Positions 1 through 5,564 of a stretch of 5,564 bases of DNA are shown here, piece after piece. The notes below the pieces were generated by a model. The model had not been told where the DNA came from and ran no database searches. It saw only the letters and a list, made by a program, of their open reading frames with translations. Each line of letters opens with the position of its first letter. The first letter of the stretch is position 1. Both the position numbers and the translations under genes were made by a program. Origin of the DNA: Acidimicrobiia bacterium (lineage in GTDB: Bacteria > Actinomycetota > Acidimicrobiia > Acidimicrobiales > Bin134); assembly GCA_009843565.1 (NCBI GenBank), contig VYDF01000278.1:1-5564 (forward strand), read 5' to 3'.

Positions 1-785
1 GGGGCCCGGACGGCCCCTACTCGTCCAGGGCCGGCCACGACATCAACTCCATCGCGCTATCGGGGGTGCTGGGGGCGATAGGCCGGGCGGGGGAGGCACC
101 GGTGCCTCCGGTGAACCTGGCCGGCGACTTCGGCGGGGGCGGGATGCTGCTGGCTCTGGGGATGCTGGCCGCGATGCTGGAGGCCCGCACCTCGGGCCAG
201 GGCCAGGTGGTGGATGCATCCATGGTGGAGGGCTCCGCACTGTTGATCACGATGATCTACGGCATGCGGGCCATGGGGGCGTGGGGGCCGCGGGGCACCA
301 ACATGCTGGACACCGGTGCCTGGTTCTACGACGCCTACGAGTGCGCCGACGGGGAGTACATATCGCTGGGATCGCTGGAGCCCCAGTTCTTTGCCGAGAT
401 GGTGGAGAAGACGGGCATCGACGCCGACGGGATCGACCAGAACGACCGCGCCACATGGCCGGAGATGCGAATCCGGCTGGCTGAGGCGGTCAAAGCAAAG
501 ACCCGAGACGAGTGGTGCGAGGTTCTCGACGGCTCCGATGTCTGCTTCGCGCCGGTGCTCAGCCTGGCCGAGGCCCCCGAGCATCCCCACAACATCGCCC
601 GGGGCACGTTTGTGGAAGTGGGCGGCGCCCTCCAGCCCGGACCGGCGCCTCGCTTCAGCCGCACGCCCGCGGAGATCGCCCGCCCCGCCCCCAATCCCGG
701 CCAGCACACCGCTGAGGCGCTGTCCGACTGGGGTTTCGATGCTGACGCGGTGGCCGCCCTTCAAGAATCGGGGGCGGTCAAGTAG
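1..785 (+). CDS. Alpha-methylacyl-CoA racemase-like CaiB/BaiF enzyme, 5'-truncated by the window edge
   Basis: The frame is open from base 3 to the TAG at 783-785 and gives 260 residues. The family is usually about 360-380 residues, so roughly the first 100-115 lie outside the window. The product is a class III CoA-transferase-fold protein of the racemase subgroup, which interconverts 2R- and 2S-methylacyl-CoA thioesters so that branched fatty or sterol side chains can enter beta-oxidation in the cytosol. The sequence shows the subgroup signature GHDIN at 33-47, with the catalytic His codon at 36-38, and GDFGGGGM with the catalytic Asp codon at 126-128. The His-Asp spacing is 30 residues, as in Mycobacterium tuberculosis MCR (His126/Asp156). 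A third conserved acid, Glu in SLEPQFF, is at 378-380. GQGQVVDASMVEG is also typical. Other CaiB-family transferases lack this His/Asp arrangement, so the racemase call is favoured; the natural substrate is unknown. It is the first visible gene of a likely operon and ends 17 nt before the PIG-L gene. Confidence 0.9.
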   Translation, partial: GPDGPYSSRAGHDINSIALSGVLGAIGRAGEAPVPPVNLAGDFGGGGMLLALGMLAAMLEARTSGQGQVVDASMVEGSALLITMIYGMRAMGAWGPRGTNMLDTGAWFYDAYECADGEYISLGSLEPQFFAEMVEKTGIDADGIDQNDRATWPEMRIRLAEAVKAKTRDEWCEVLDGSDVCFAPVLSLAEAPEHPHNIARGTFVEVGGALQPGPAPRFSRTPAEIARPAPNPGQHTAEALSDWGFDADAVAALQESGAVK

Positions 786-802
786 ATGGGATCAGGCAAA
801 TA

Positions 803-1603
803 GTGGGAACCATGGTGAACTTCCACGCCCATCCCGACGATGAGGCCATCGCCACTTCGGGCACCATGATGAAGGCGGCCGACGAGGGCCACCGAGTGGT
901 ACTGGTAGTGGCCACCAAGGGGGAGCAGGGCGAAGTGGAGCCCGATGCGCTCAGCCCGGGCGAGACGCTGGGCGAGAGGCGAGCAGACGAGACCCTGGAT
1001 GCGGCCAAGATCATCGGCGCCCACCGGGTGGAGTTTCTGGGCTACGAGGACTCGGGCATGGCCGGCGAGGAGTCCAACAACAATCCCGCCTGCTTCTGGC
1101 AAGCCGACTTCGAAGAGGCGGTGGAGCGGGTGGCCCGCATCCTGGTGGAGGAATCGGCCGATGTGCTCACCGTGTACGACGACCACGGCGGCTACGGCCA
1201 TCCCGACCACATCCAAGTTCACCGGGTAGGGGTGGACGCAGCCCGCAGAGCCGGTGTCGAAAAGGTGTTCTACGCCACCATGAACCGCACCCAGATCCTG
1301 CGGCAAATGGCCGAGGTTGAGGCCTTTGCCGAGGCAATGGAGGAGATAGATGTCGAGCGGGCGGAGCGGTTCAGGGAGGAGGAGTTTGGGACTGAGGAGG
1401 CGGACATCACCCATGCGGTGGATGTGAGCCCCTACCTGGAGCGCAAACGGGCCGCCATGCTGGCCCACACCAGTCAGATCACCGCCGACTCCTTCTTCGG
1501 CTCCATGACCGACGAGCAGTTCGCCGATGCGTTCAGCACCGAGTGGTTTGTGGCCCCTGGACCGCCCCGGTCTGGCGACTTTGCCACCGACTTGTTCAGG
1601 TGA
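803..1603 (+). CDS. PIG-L/LmbE family zinc-dependent deacetylase (MshB/Mca-like)
   Basis: Complete 266-residue protein. PIG-L enzymes hydrolyse N-acyl bonds on sugars or thiol conjugates using one zinc ion; relatives include MshB and Mca of mycothiol metabolism. The N-terminal HAHPDDE motif gives His10 and Asp13 as zinc ligands and Asp12 as general base. The later GGYGHPDH motif gives Tyr131, His133 and the third ligand His136. By comparison with MshB (His13, Asp15, Asp16, Tyr142, His144, His147) every catalytic position is present. YEDSGMAG near residue 88 and VDVSPYLERKRAAMLAHTSQ near residue 215 also match the mycothiol-type branch. MshB and Mca are slightly longer (about 290-300 residues), and orthology to either cannot be settled here. 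The GTG at 803 is preferred because it gives MGTMVNFHAHPDDE, a normal N-terminal length, with a weak AGG 6 nt upstream; ATG at 812 is the alternative. It overlaps the next gene by 4 nt, suggesting translational coupling. Confidence 0.9.
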   Translation: MGTMVNFHAHPDDEAIATSGTMMKAADEGHRVVLVVATKGEQGEVEPDALSPGETLGERRADETLDAAKIIGAHRVEFLGYEDSGMAGEESNNNPACFWQADFEEAVERVARILVEESADVLTVYDDHGGYGHPDHIQVHRVGVDAARRAGVEKVFYATMNRTQILRQMAEVEAFAEAMEEIDVERAERFREEEFGTEEADITHAVDVSPYLERKRAAMLAHTSQITADSFFGSMTDEQFADAFSTEWFVAPGPPRSGDFATDLFR

Positions 1604-1986
1604 GCTTGGGTTCGAGCCTGTTGGCCGTGTCGTTGGCCGGCTTCCACGACTGGTTCTCCTGGGTGGTGATGCTGGCCAACGCCGCCGCGGGGGGATGGGC
1701 CCTGGGCGCCCATTTCCGTACTGGGTTGCGAGGCCGGCCACTATGGGCATTTCTCATCGCCGCCCAAGCAACTGTCTTCGTCCAGGTGATTTTGGGAGTT
1801 GTCTATGAGAACCGCTCCGGCGTCGATCCCGGCGACCTGCACCGCCTCTACGGTTTTGCGGCCATTGCCGCGGTGGCCATCATCTACGCCTACCGGATTC
1901 AGCTCGCCAACCGGCGCGAATTGCTCTATGCCGGTGGCAGCTTCTTTCTGGCCGGCCTGTCCATCCGGGCCATGATCCTCAGCTGA
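1600..1986 (+). CDS. Small integral membrane protein with about four helices, function unknown
   Basis: The preferred start is the GTG at 1600, which forms a GTGA overlap with the upstream TGA (1601-1603) and yields 128 residues. An ATG at 1543 in the same frame would add 19 residues but lies deep in the deacetylase gene and adds a non-membrane leader. Hydrophobic segments fall at about residues 18-38, 48-69, 83-99 and 108-127, with Arg/Lys-rich turns such as RTGLRGR and RRE between them. No signal peptide separate from the first helix is evident. Residues 48-99, with QVILGVVY followed by a short loop and LHRLYGF (His81), resemble the helix-loop-His-helix pattern of CtaA/COX15-type heme proteins. 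That resemblance is by eye and weak. His16 and His38 flank the first helix. The gene is almost certainly co-expressed with the PIG-L deacetylase, but no enzymatic role can be assigned. It converges on the RAM-domain gene with an 18-nt gap. Confidence 0.75.
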   Translation: MSLGSSLLAVSLAGFHDWFSWVVMLANAAAGGWALGAHFRTGLRGRPLWAFLIAAQATVFVQVILGVVYENRSGVDPGDLHRLYGFAAIAAVAIIYAYRIQLANRRELLYAGGSFFLAGLSIRAMILS

Positions 1987-2004
1987 TTGAGGATCGGGCC
2001 TCGG

Positions 2005-2241
2005 CTAAAGGTTGACGACGGGGCAGGTGAGGGTCCGGGTGATTCCGTCCACCATTTGAATCTGGCTCACCACCAGGCGGCCGAGCTGGTCCATGGATTC
2101 AGCCTCGGCTTTGGCGATCACATCGTACGGGCCGGTCATGATCTCAGAGATCACCACGCCATCGATCTCGCGTATGGCCTCGGCCACCTGACGGGCCTTG
2201 TCCATTTCGGTCTGGATCAGAACATATGAGCTGACACCCAC
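2005..2241 (-). CDS. Stand-alone RAM (Lrp/AsnC effector-binding) domain protein
   Basis: Complete 78-residue protein consisting only of the alpha-beta RAM domain of Lrp/AsnC regulators; there is no helix-turn-helix. The sequence shows the first strand SYVLIQTE, a helix from about residue 14 to 25, the second strand after DGVV, and the diagnostic MTGPYDVIAKAEA (residues 35-47). It ends with GITRTLTCPVV (residues 66-76), where the last strand sits. RAM domains dimerise and assemble into ring-like oligomers that bind amino acids at subunit interfaces. Stand-alone forms are thought to sense a small molecule or to modulate full-length Lrp proteins; the ligand here is unknown. The GTG start at 2241-2239 is fixed by a strong GGAGGT on the minus strand 8 nt upstream. 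The stop TAG is at 2007-2005. The gene is alone on its strand, convergent with the membrane gene and divergent from the propeller-like gene. Confidence 0.92.
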   Translation of the reverse strand: MGVSSYVLIQTEMDKARQVAEAIREIDGVVISEIMTGPYDVIAKAEAESMDQLGRLVVSQIQMVDGITRTLTCPVVNL

Positions 2242-2249
2242 GTGAATAC

Positions 2250-2255
2250 ACCTCC
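2250..2255 (-). promoter_or_regulatory. Shine-Dalgarno of the RAM-domain gene
   Basis: The minus strand reads GGAGGT, complementary to the 16S rRNA 3' end, followed by an 8-nt spacer and the GTG start at 2241-2239. It is the clearest ribosome binding site in the window and decides the start of this small gene. Confidence 0.85.
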
Positions 2256-2270
2256 GGTCGGTTATCCCGC

Positions 2271-2276
2271 ATCGTA
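2271..2276 (-). promoter_or_regulatory. Possible -10 element for the RAM-domain gene
   Basis: The minus strand reads TACGAT, matching the TAnnnT pattern of housekeeping-sigma -10 boxes. It lies about 30 nt upstream of the GTG start, leaving room for a short leader with the GGAGGT site. No convincing -35 is seen 16-18 nt upstream, where the minus strand reads GCCCAC. The assignment rests on position and a 4-of-6 match only. Confidence 0.25.
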
Positions 2277-2306
2277 CTCAAAGCTGCGCTCCTGTGGGCT
2301 AGCGCG

Positions 2307-2337
2307 ACCCGGCCCCCTGACAATCAGGGGGCCGGGT
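2307..2337. repeat. Perfect 14-bp inverted repeat, 3-nt loop (terminator or regulatory hairpin)
   Basis: The left arm ACCCGGCCCCCTGA (2307-2320) is the exact reverse complement of the right arm (2324-2337), separated by CAA. Eleven of the 14 pairs are G-C, so the RNA form would be very stable on either strand. It lies between divergent genes, 65 nt before the RAM-gene start and 114 nt before the propeller-gene start. No T-tract follows directly on either strand; on the plus strand a loosely T-rich stretch (TCTATTTGTTC) begins about 11 nt later. GC-rich actinobacteria often have tail-less intrinsic terminators, so a bidirectional terminator blocking read-through between the flanking units is the simplest reading. 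An operator or a leader structure is possible. Confidence 0.7.
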
Positions 2338-2381
2338 TGGAGGGGGATCTATTTGTTCAGTCGATGGTCACTCTTCTGGGT

Positions 2382-2443
2382 TTGACTGCTTAAGTCACCG
2401 GAAGGGTTACAGATGAGATTTCTTGTGAATGGTGGGCAATGAT
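2382..2443 (+). promoter_or_regulatory. Possible promoter region of the propeller-like gene
   Basis: TTGACT at 2382-2387 matches five of six bases of a -35 box, but the hexamer 17 nt on (GGTTAC, 2405-2410) is a poor -10. It overlaps a small inverted repeat, TGACT-GCTTA-AGTCA (2383-2397), which could be an operator. A second option is AATGAT at 2438-2443 as a -10 directly before the ATG at 2452. That would give a nearly leaderless mRNA, consistent with the lack of a Shine-Dalgarno at this gene. Neither is strong, and the span marks where a promoter is expected. Confidence 0.25.
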
Positions 2444-2451
2444 GTCGGCCC

Positions 2452-4023
2452 ATGAACCATGCCCCCGCCAATCCCTATCTCGCCGCCTCCTCCTACGCCA
2501 TCGCCCATGGGCGGTGCGACCAGCAGGACAACGTGCCCTGGCGAGGGCCAGAGGGCCCCACCGAGACGCTTGACGAGGCAACCGATATCCAGTACGCCTG
2601 GCTCGGCCCATGCCACTTCGGCCATCTGATTTCGGGGCCGTATCCCGACGGCCGACGGGTGGTGTGGAGCAACGGGCGTCAGAACATCGCCAAACTCGAC
2701 TACGAGACCCTTGCGATGCTGGCCGACCACGAGATTGTCGGCGGGGAGGGACGCACTCCTATCGAAGATTTGGAGGTCAACTTGCTCGGCCTCGACAAGA
2801 AGGACGGCTGGGATGCGGTCGAACACGCCATCGAGCTGTCGATGAAGTTCATGACCGGCATTGACGGGGTCTATGCGCTGCTGGACTGCGACCACACCCT
2901 GTTTCTCGGTCGCAAAGACCACGCGGTGGCCTACGTGGAGACCGATCCCTCCGATCCAGCGTCGCCCATCATGGAGCGAGACCGATGGAACAAGCCCCAC
3001 CACATCGAGGGCTTCTTCGTGGGGATGAACATGACCTTCGACGGCAAGCTGGTGATGTCCACCGATCACGGCTGGGTCATTGTTCTAGAGCGCGACTTCA
3101 GCTCCTATCACGCCCTTCAGCTCGCTGGCGGGGCCGATTTCGCCGCGGAGTACTGCGCCTGGCGGGCTGCGGAGCGGGGCAACACCGGCTACGGCTGGGT
3201 TCGCACCAGCATTTGCGTGGACAGCGACAACGGCATCTACGTGTCGTCCAACGACCACCACCACAAGCTGCGCTGGACGGGCACCGAGATCACCGACGAT
3301 CCTGCTCACGGCTGTTGGATGGTTCCCTATCGCAACGGCGGCGGTCACGGCTCGGGCACCACGCCGTCGCTCATGGGCTTCGGCCCCGACGAGGACAAGT
3401 TCGTGGTCATCGGCGACGGCGACGAGGTGGTCAACATCACCTTGTTGTGGCGAGACGAGATCCCCGACGACTGGGAGCAGCTGCCCAATGCCCCCCACCG
3501 CCGCATCGCCGGCATCGGGCCGGCCAACATGGGCAACCCCGACTTAGCCGAGATCAAGACCGAGCAGTCGATCACCGTGTCGGGCTACGGCGCCATGACG
3601 GTGAACAACGAGCCGGCCTCGATCCCTAATGGCTATCCCGCGCAGGCGGCCCGGATGCTGTGCTTCATGCTGGGCCACAAGCCGGAGTACCAGCCCCACG
3701 GTCTCCACAAATACGAGTGGGATCCGGCGGCCCGAGAGTTGAAGGAGGCGTGGGTCAACCTCGACATCTCGTCGCCTAACTCGGTTCCGTTTGTGGCCGA
3801 GGAGAGCGCTCTGGTCTACACCTGCGGGGTTCGCGAAGAGCGCTGGACGATCGAAGCCGCCGACTGGGCCACCGGGGAGTCGCGGTTCCACTACGTACTG
3901 GGCGGTTCCAAGTTCAACACCATCGGTGCGGGGGTGACCGTGGACGACGATGGCCGGCTGCTGTTCGGCTCCATGTACGGCAAGACCCGCATTCTGAGGG
4001 GTCCCGGGAAGACCCCGAGCTGA
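2452..4023 (+). CDS. Uncharacterised beta-propeller-like protein, 523 residues
   Basis: I do not recognise a named family. No signal peptide or membrane helix is seen, so it is probably cytoplasmic. Several segments have the strand-turn-strand look of propeller blades, with an acidic/Gly turn followed by alternating hydrophobics. They lie at about residues 63-83 (PDGRRVVWSNG), 137-162, 195-213 (FDGKLVMSTDHGWVIVLER), 256-277 (DSDNGIYVSSNDHHHKLRW), 452-470 and 496-517 (VDDDGRLLFGSMYGKTRIL). The mid-region has a Gly/His-rich stretch, GGGHGSGTTPSLMGFG (296-311), then FVVIGDGDEVVNITLLWRDE (317-336), which looks conserved and may form a binding or active site. The clustered His at 269-271 could bind metal. 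It may be a quinoprotein-like or lactonase-like propeller, but no catalytic signature confirms this. The ATG at 2452 is the first in-frame start after an in-frame TGA at 2440, and no clear Shine-Dalgarno precedes it. galE follows after 24 nt and may be co-transcribed. Confidence 0.85.
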   Translation: MNHAPANPYLAASSYAIAHGRCDQQDNVPWRGPEGPTETLDEATDIQYAWLGPCHFGHLISGPYPDGRRVVWSNGRQNIAKLDYETLAMLADHEIVGGEGRTPIEDLEVNLLGLDKKDGWDAVEHAIELSMKFMTGIDGVYALLDCDHTLFLGRKDHAVAYVETDPSDPASPIMERDRWNKPHHIEGFFVGMNMTFDGKLVMSTDHGWVIVLERDFSSYHALQLAGGADFAAEYCAWRAAERGNTGYGWVRTSICVDSDNGIYVSSNDHHHKLRWTGTEITDDPAHGCWMVPYRNGGGHGSGTTPSLMGFGPDEDKFVVIGDGDEVVNITLLWRDEIPDDWEQLPNAPHRRIAGIGPANMGNPDLAEIKTEQSITVSGYGAMTVNNEPASIPNGYPAQAARMLCFMLGHKPEYQPHGLHKYEWDPAARELKEAWVNLDISSPNSVPFVAEESALVYTCGVREERWTIEAADWATGESRFHYVLGGSKFNTIGAGVTVDDDGRLLFGSMYGKTRILRGPGKTPS

Positions 4024-4047
4024 AAGCGCTCCGCTAGCGTCCACTTC

Positions 4048-5064
4048 ATGGCGACGGTGTTGGTGACTGGGGGAGCGGGCTATATCGGGAGCCACACTTG
4101 TGTCGCACTCATGGAGGCTGGCTGGGAAGTTGCCGTTCTGGACAGCTTGGAGAACTCCTCGAGTGCCGCAGTCGACGCCGTCGCCAAAATCGTCGGCCGC
4201 GGCCTTCGCCTCGATGTAGGCGATTGCCGGGACGAGTCCGCGGTGGAAAAGGTGATTACCGAAGTGGGCCCCGACGCGGTGCTGCACTTCGCTGGTCTCA
4301 AATCGGTGCCCGACTCGGTGGCTGATCCGCTTCGGTATTACCGCCACAATTTGGAGTCGACCGCCACCCTTTTGGGAGTGATGGAGCGCAACGGCGTGCG
4401 AAGGATCGTGTTCTCCTCATCGGCCACGGTCTACGGTCCGCCCGACGAGCTGCCGGTGTCAGAGACGGCGCCAACCCGCCCGGCCAACCCCTACGGCTGG
4501 ACCAAGCTGATGATCGAGCAGATGATCGCCGACGTGGTTCGGTCTAGCTCCCGCTGGTCGGCGTCGCTGCTCCGCTATTTCAATCCCGTTGGAGCTCATC
4601 CCAGCGGAATGATCGGAGAAGATCCCGAAGGAGTGCCCGGGAATTTGATGCCCTATCTGCTCCAAGTGGCAGTGGGCCGCCGCGCCGCGCTGCCGTTGTA
4701 CGGAACCGACTATCCCACTCCGGACGGGACCGCGTTACGCGATTACATCCACGTGATGGATTTGGCCGAAGGCCACCTGGCTGCCTTGCAGGCCCTGGAG
4801 TCGTCAGCTGGACAGGTTCACACCTACAACCTGGGCACCGGCCGCGCCGCTTCGGTGCGAGAGGTGATCGCGGCCATGCGGGAGGCCACCGGCCACCCCC
4901 TGCCCTACGAGGAGTTCGATCGCCGTCCTGGCGACGTCTCCGAGCTGTGGGCAGACCCCAGCAGGGCCCTCTCGGAACTGGGCTGGTCGGCTACTCGGAC
5001 GCTGGCTGAAATGTGTCGAGACGGCTGGGTCTGGCAGTCGAAGAATCCGCAGGGTTATCGCTAG
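4048..5064 (+). CDS. galE: UDP-glucose 4-epimerase
   Basis: Complete 338-residue protein, the same length class as E. coli GalE. It is an extended short-chain dehydrogenase that interconverts UDP-glucose and UDP-galactose in the cytosol with tightly bound NAD, serving galactose use and sugar-polymer synthesis. The sequence shows the Rossmann NAD motif TGGAGYIG at residues 7-14, then SSSATVYG from residue 123 carrying the catalytic Ser (probably Ser125). It continues with the YxxxK pair Tyr149/Lys153, RYFNPVGAH, the substrate-binding GTDYPTPDGTALRDYIHV, and a C-terminal WQSKNPQGY ending like E. coli GalE. The residue aligned by eye with the E. coli substrate gatekeeper Tyr299 is Leu300 in GDVSELWAD, so a wider sugar range is possible. 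No Shine-Dalgarno is visible before the ATG, which lies 24 nt after the propeller gene. The stop overlaps that of the convergent pckA. Confidence 0.96.
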   Translation: MATVLVTGGAGYIGSHTCVALMEAGWEVAVLDSLENSSSAAVDAVAKIVGRGLRLDVGDCRDESAVEKVITEVGPDAVLHFAGLKSVPDSVADPLRYYRHNLESTATLLGVMERNGVRRIVFSSSATVYGPPDELPVSETAPTRPANPYGWTKLMIEQMIADVVRSSSRWSASLLRYFNPVGAHPSGMIGEDPEGVPGNLMPYLLQVAVGRRAALPLYGTDYPTPDGTALRDYIHVMDLAEGHLAALQALESSAGQVHTYNLGTGRAASVREVIAAMREATGHPLPYEEFDRRPGDVSELWADPSRALSELGWSATRTLAEMCRDGWVWQSKNPQGYR

Positions 5065-5564
5065 AGCATCGCCTGGATGCCCAGCGAGGCGTAGCCCTGT
5101 TCCCGGTAGTTCTGGCGGAAGAGGTCGCGTAGCCGGATGGCGGCCTGGTCGTAGGCGTCGGGATCGCTCCAGGTGTTGCGGGGGTTGAGCACTTCATCGG
5201 GTACGCCGGGGCACGACACGGGGATTCTCAGTTCCAGAATCGGAAGCCTGACGGTGTCCGCGGAGTCGAGGTCGCCGTTCAGAGCGGCATTGAGCAATGC
5301 CCGGGTGTGGGCGATGGACATGCGATCACCCACCCCGTAGGGCCCTCCCGACCAGCCGGTGTTCAAAAGAATGCACCGGGCTTGGTGGGAGTCGATGCGG
5401 TGGGCCAGCAGCTCGGCGTACACCGATGGCTTGTGCGACATGAACGGCGCCCCGAAGCAGGCGCTGAACGTGGCCTGGGGCTCCACCACTCCGACCTCGG
5501 TGCCGGCCAGCTTGGAGGTGAAGCCCATCACGAAGTGGTACATCACCTCGTCCCGGTCGAGGAT
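5061..5564 (-). CDS. pckA: Phosphoenolpyruvate carboxykinase (ATP), C-terminal part, cut by the window edge
   Basis: The minus-strand frame is open from the window end (starting ILDRDEVMYHF) to the TAG at 5063-5061, giving 167 residues of a family usually 520-540 long. The enzyme converts oxaloacetate and ATP to PEP, CO2 and ADP, the entry step of gluconeogenesis. The ATP-type is shown by YHFVMGFTSKLAGTE, EPQATFSACFGAPFM, NTGWSGGPYGVGDRMS and the late CPGVPDEVLNPRNTW. The Arg and Thr in GDRMSIAHTRAL correspond to the adenine-pocket Arg449 and Thr455 of E. coli PckA. The kinase P-loop, metal-binding residues and substrate Arg lie outside the window. The GTP-type PckG of mycobacteria and streptomycetes is a different family without these motifs. 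Its stop codon shares CTAG with the galE stop on the other strand. Confidence 0.95.
   Translation of the reverse strand: MLDRDEVMYHFVMGFTSKLAGTEVGVVEPQATFSACFGAPFMSHKPSVYAELLAHRIDSHQARCILLNTGWSGGPYGVGDRMSIAHTRALLNAALNGDLDSADTVRLPILELRIPVSCPGVPDEVLNPRNTWSDPDAYDQAAIRLRDLFRQNYREQGYASLGIQAML

Noticed and set aside
57..764. Antisense open frame of 235 codons opposite the racemase gene
   Set aside because: The plus strand carries clear racemase catalytic motifs throughout. The antisense product is low-complexity and Arg/Gly/His-rich, without domain signatures.
1543..1599. Upstream ATG start for the membrane protein at 1543
   Set aside because: It would add a non-hydrophobic leader and overlap the deacetylase gene by 61 nt, whereas the GTG at 1600 gives a classic 4-nt GTGA coupling.
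761..1750. Antisense open frame of 329 codons on the minus strand
   Set aside because: It runs across the PIG-L and membrane genes on the other strand, has no ribosome binding site, and its His/Gly/Arg-rich composition is what a high-GC gene yields when read backwards.
1981..2006. Possible terminator between the convergent membrane and RAM genes
   Set aside because: Only a 4-bp stem (GAGG/CCTC at 1989-1992 and 1999-2002) with an outer 3-bp pairing and no T-tract, which is too weak to call.
2407..3069. Minus-strand frame of 220 codons opposite the propeller-like gene
   Set aside because: The plus frame is open for 523 codons with coherent repeats and GC-biased third positions. The antisense frame has no start signals and no recognisable motif.
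4024..4047. Small inverted repeat CGCT-CCGCT-AGCG before galE
   Set aside because: A 4-bp stem in GC-rich DNA is expected by chance. It is no evidence for a terminator or operator.
3544..4347. Minus-strand frame of 267 codons spanning the propeller/galE junction
   Set aside because: It crosses the boundary of two real plus-strand genes, including the unmistakable galE N-terminus, so it is a compositional shadow.
1..5564. Mobile element, CRISPR, tRNA/rRNA, prophage or defence locus
   Set aside because: No transposase, integrase, direct-repeat array, cloverleaf or effector motifs were found on either strand. Every stretch longer than about 210 nt is accounted for by a gene.

Overview
The window is ordinary, gene-dense, G+C-rich bacterial chromosome. 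Third codon positions are strongly G/C biased, GTG starts are used, and long spurious antisense frames are common. The mix of an alpha-methylacyl-CoA racemase-type CoA enzyme, a PIG-L/LmbE deacetylase close to the mycothiol-type amidases, and a stand-alone Lrp/AsnC RAM-domain protein suggests a high-GC actinobacterium. The ATP-type PEP carboxykinase would suit the Acidimicrobiia lineage better than mycobacteria or streptomycetes. This placement is inference; no rRNA or other phylogenetic marker is present.

Layout. (1) Positions 1-1986, plus strand: a tight three-gene cluster. It holds the 3' two-thirds of an alpha-methylacyl-CoA racemase-like gene, then after 17 nt a zinc-dependent PIG-L family deacetylase, then a small four-helix membrane protein whose GTG start overlaps the deacetylase stop in GTGA. 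(2) 2005-2241, minus strand: a stand-alone RAM (Lrp/AsnC effector-binding) protein, convergent with the membrane gene and preceded by a clear Shine-Dalgarno. (3) 2242-2451: a divergent intergenic region of about 210 nt holding a perfect 14-bp inverted repeat with a 3-nt loop. (4) 2452-4023, plus: a 523-residue protein of unknown function with beta-propeller-like repeats. (5) 4048-5064, plus: galE, UDP-glucose 4-epimerase, complete. (6) 5061-5564, minus: the 3' end of pckA, ATP-type PEP carboxykinase, which overlaps the galE stop so that both TAG codons lie in one CTAG.

The genes look like mixed central and peripheral metabolism: branched acyl-CoA epimerisation, amide hydrolysis, nucleotide-sugar interconversion and gluconeogenesis. 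There is no sign of a mobile element, CRISPR array, RNA gene, prophage or defence locus. No convincing new multi-gene system is visible. The least explained items are the propeller-like protein, the small membrane protein with a heme-A-synthase-like half-module flavour, and the strong intergenic hairpin.
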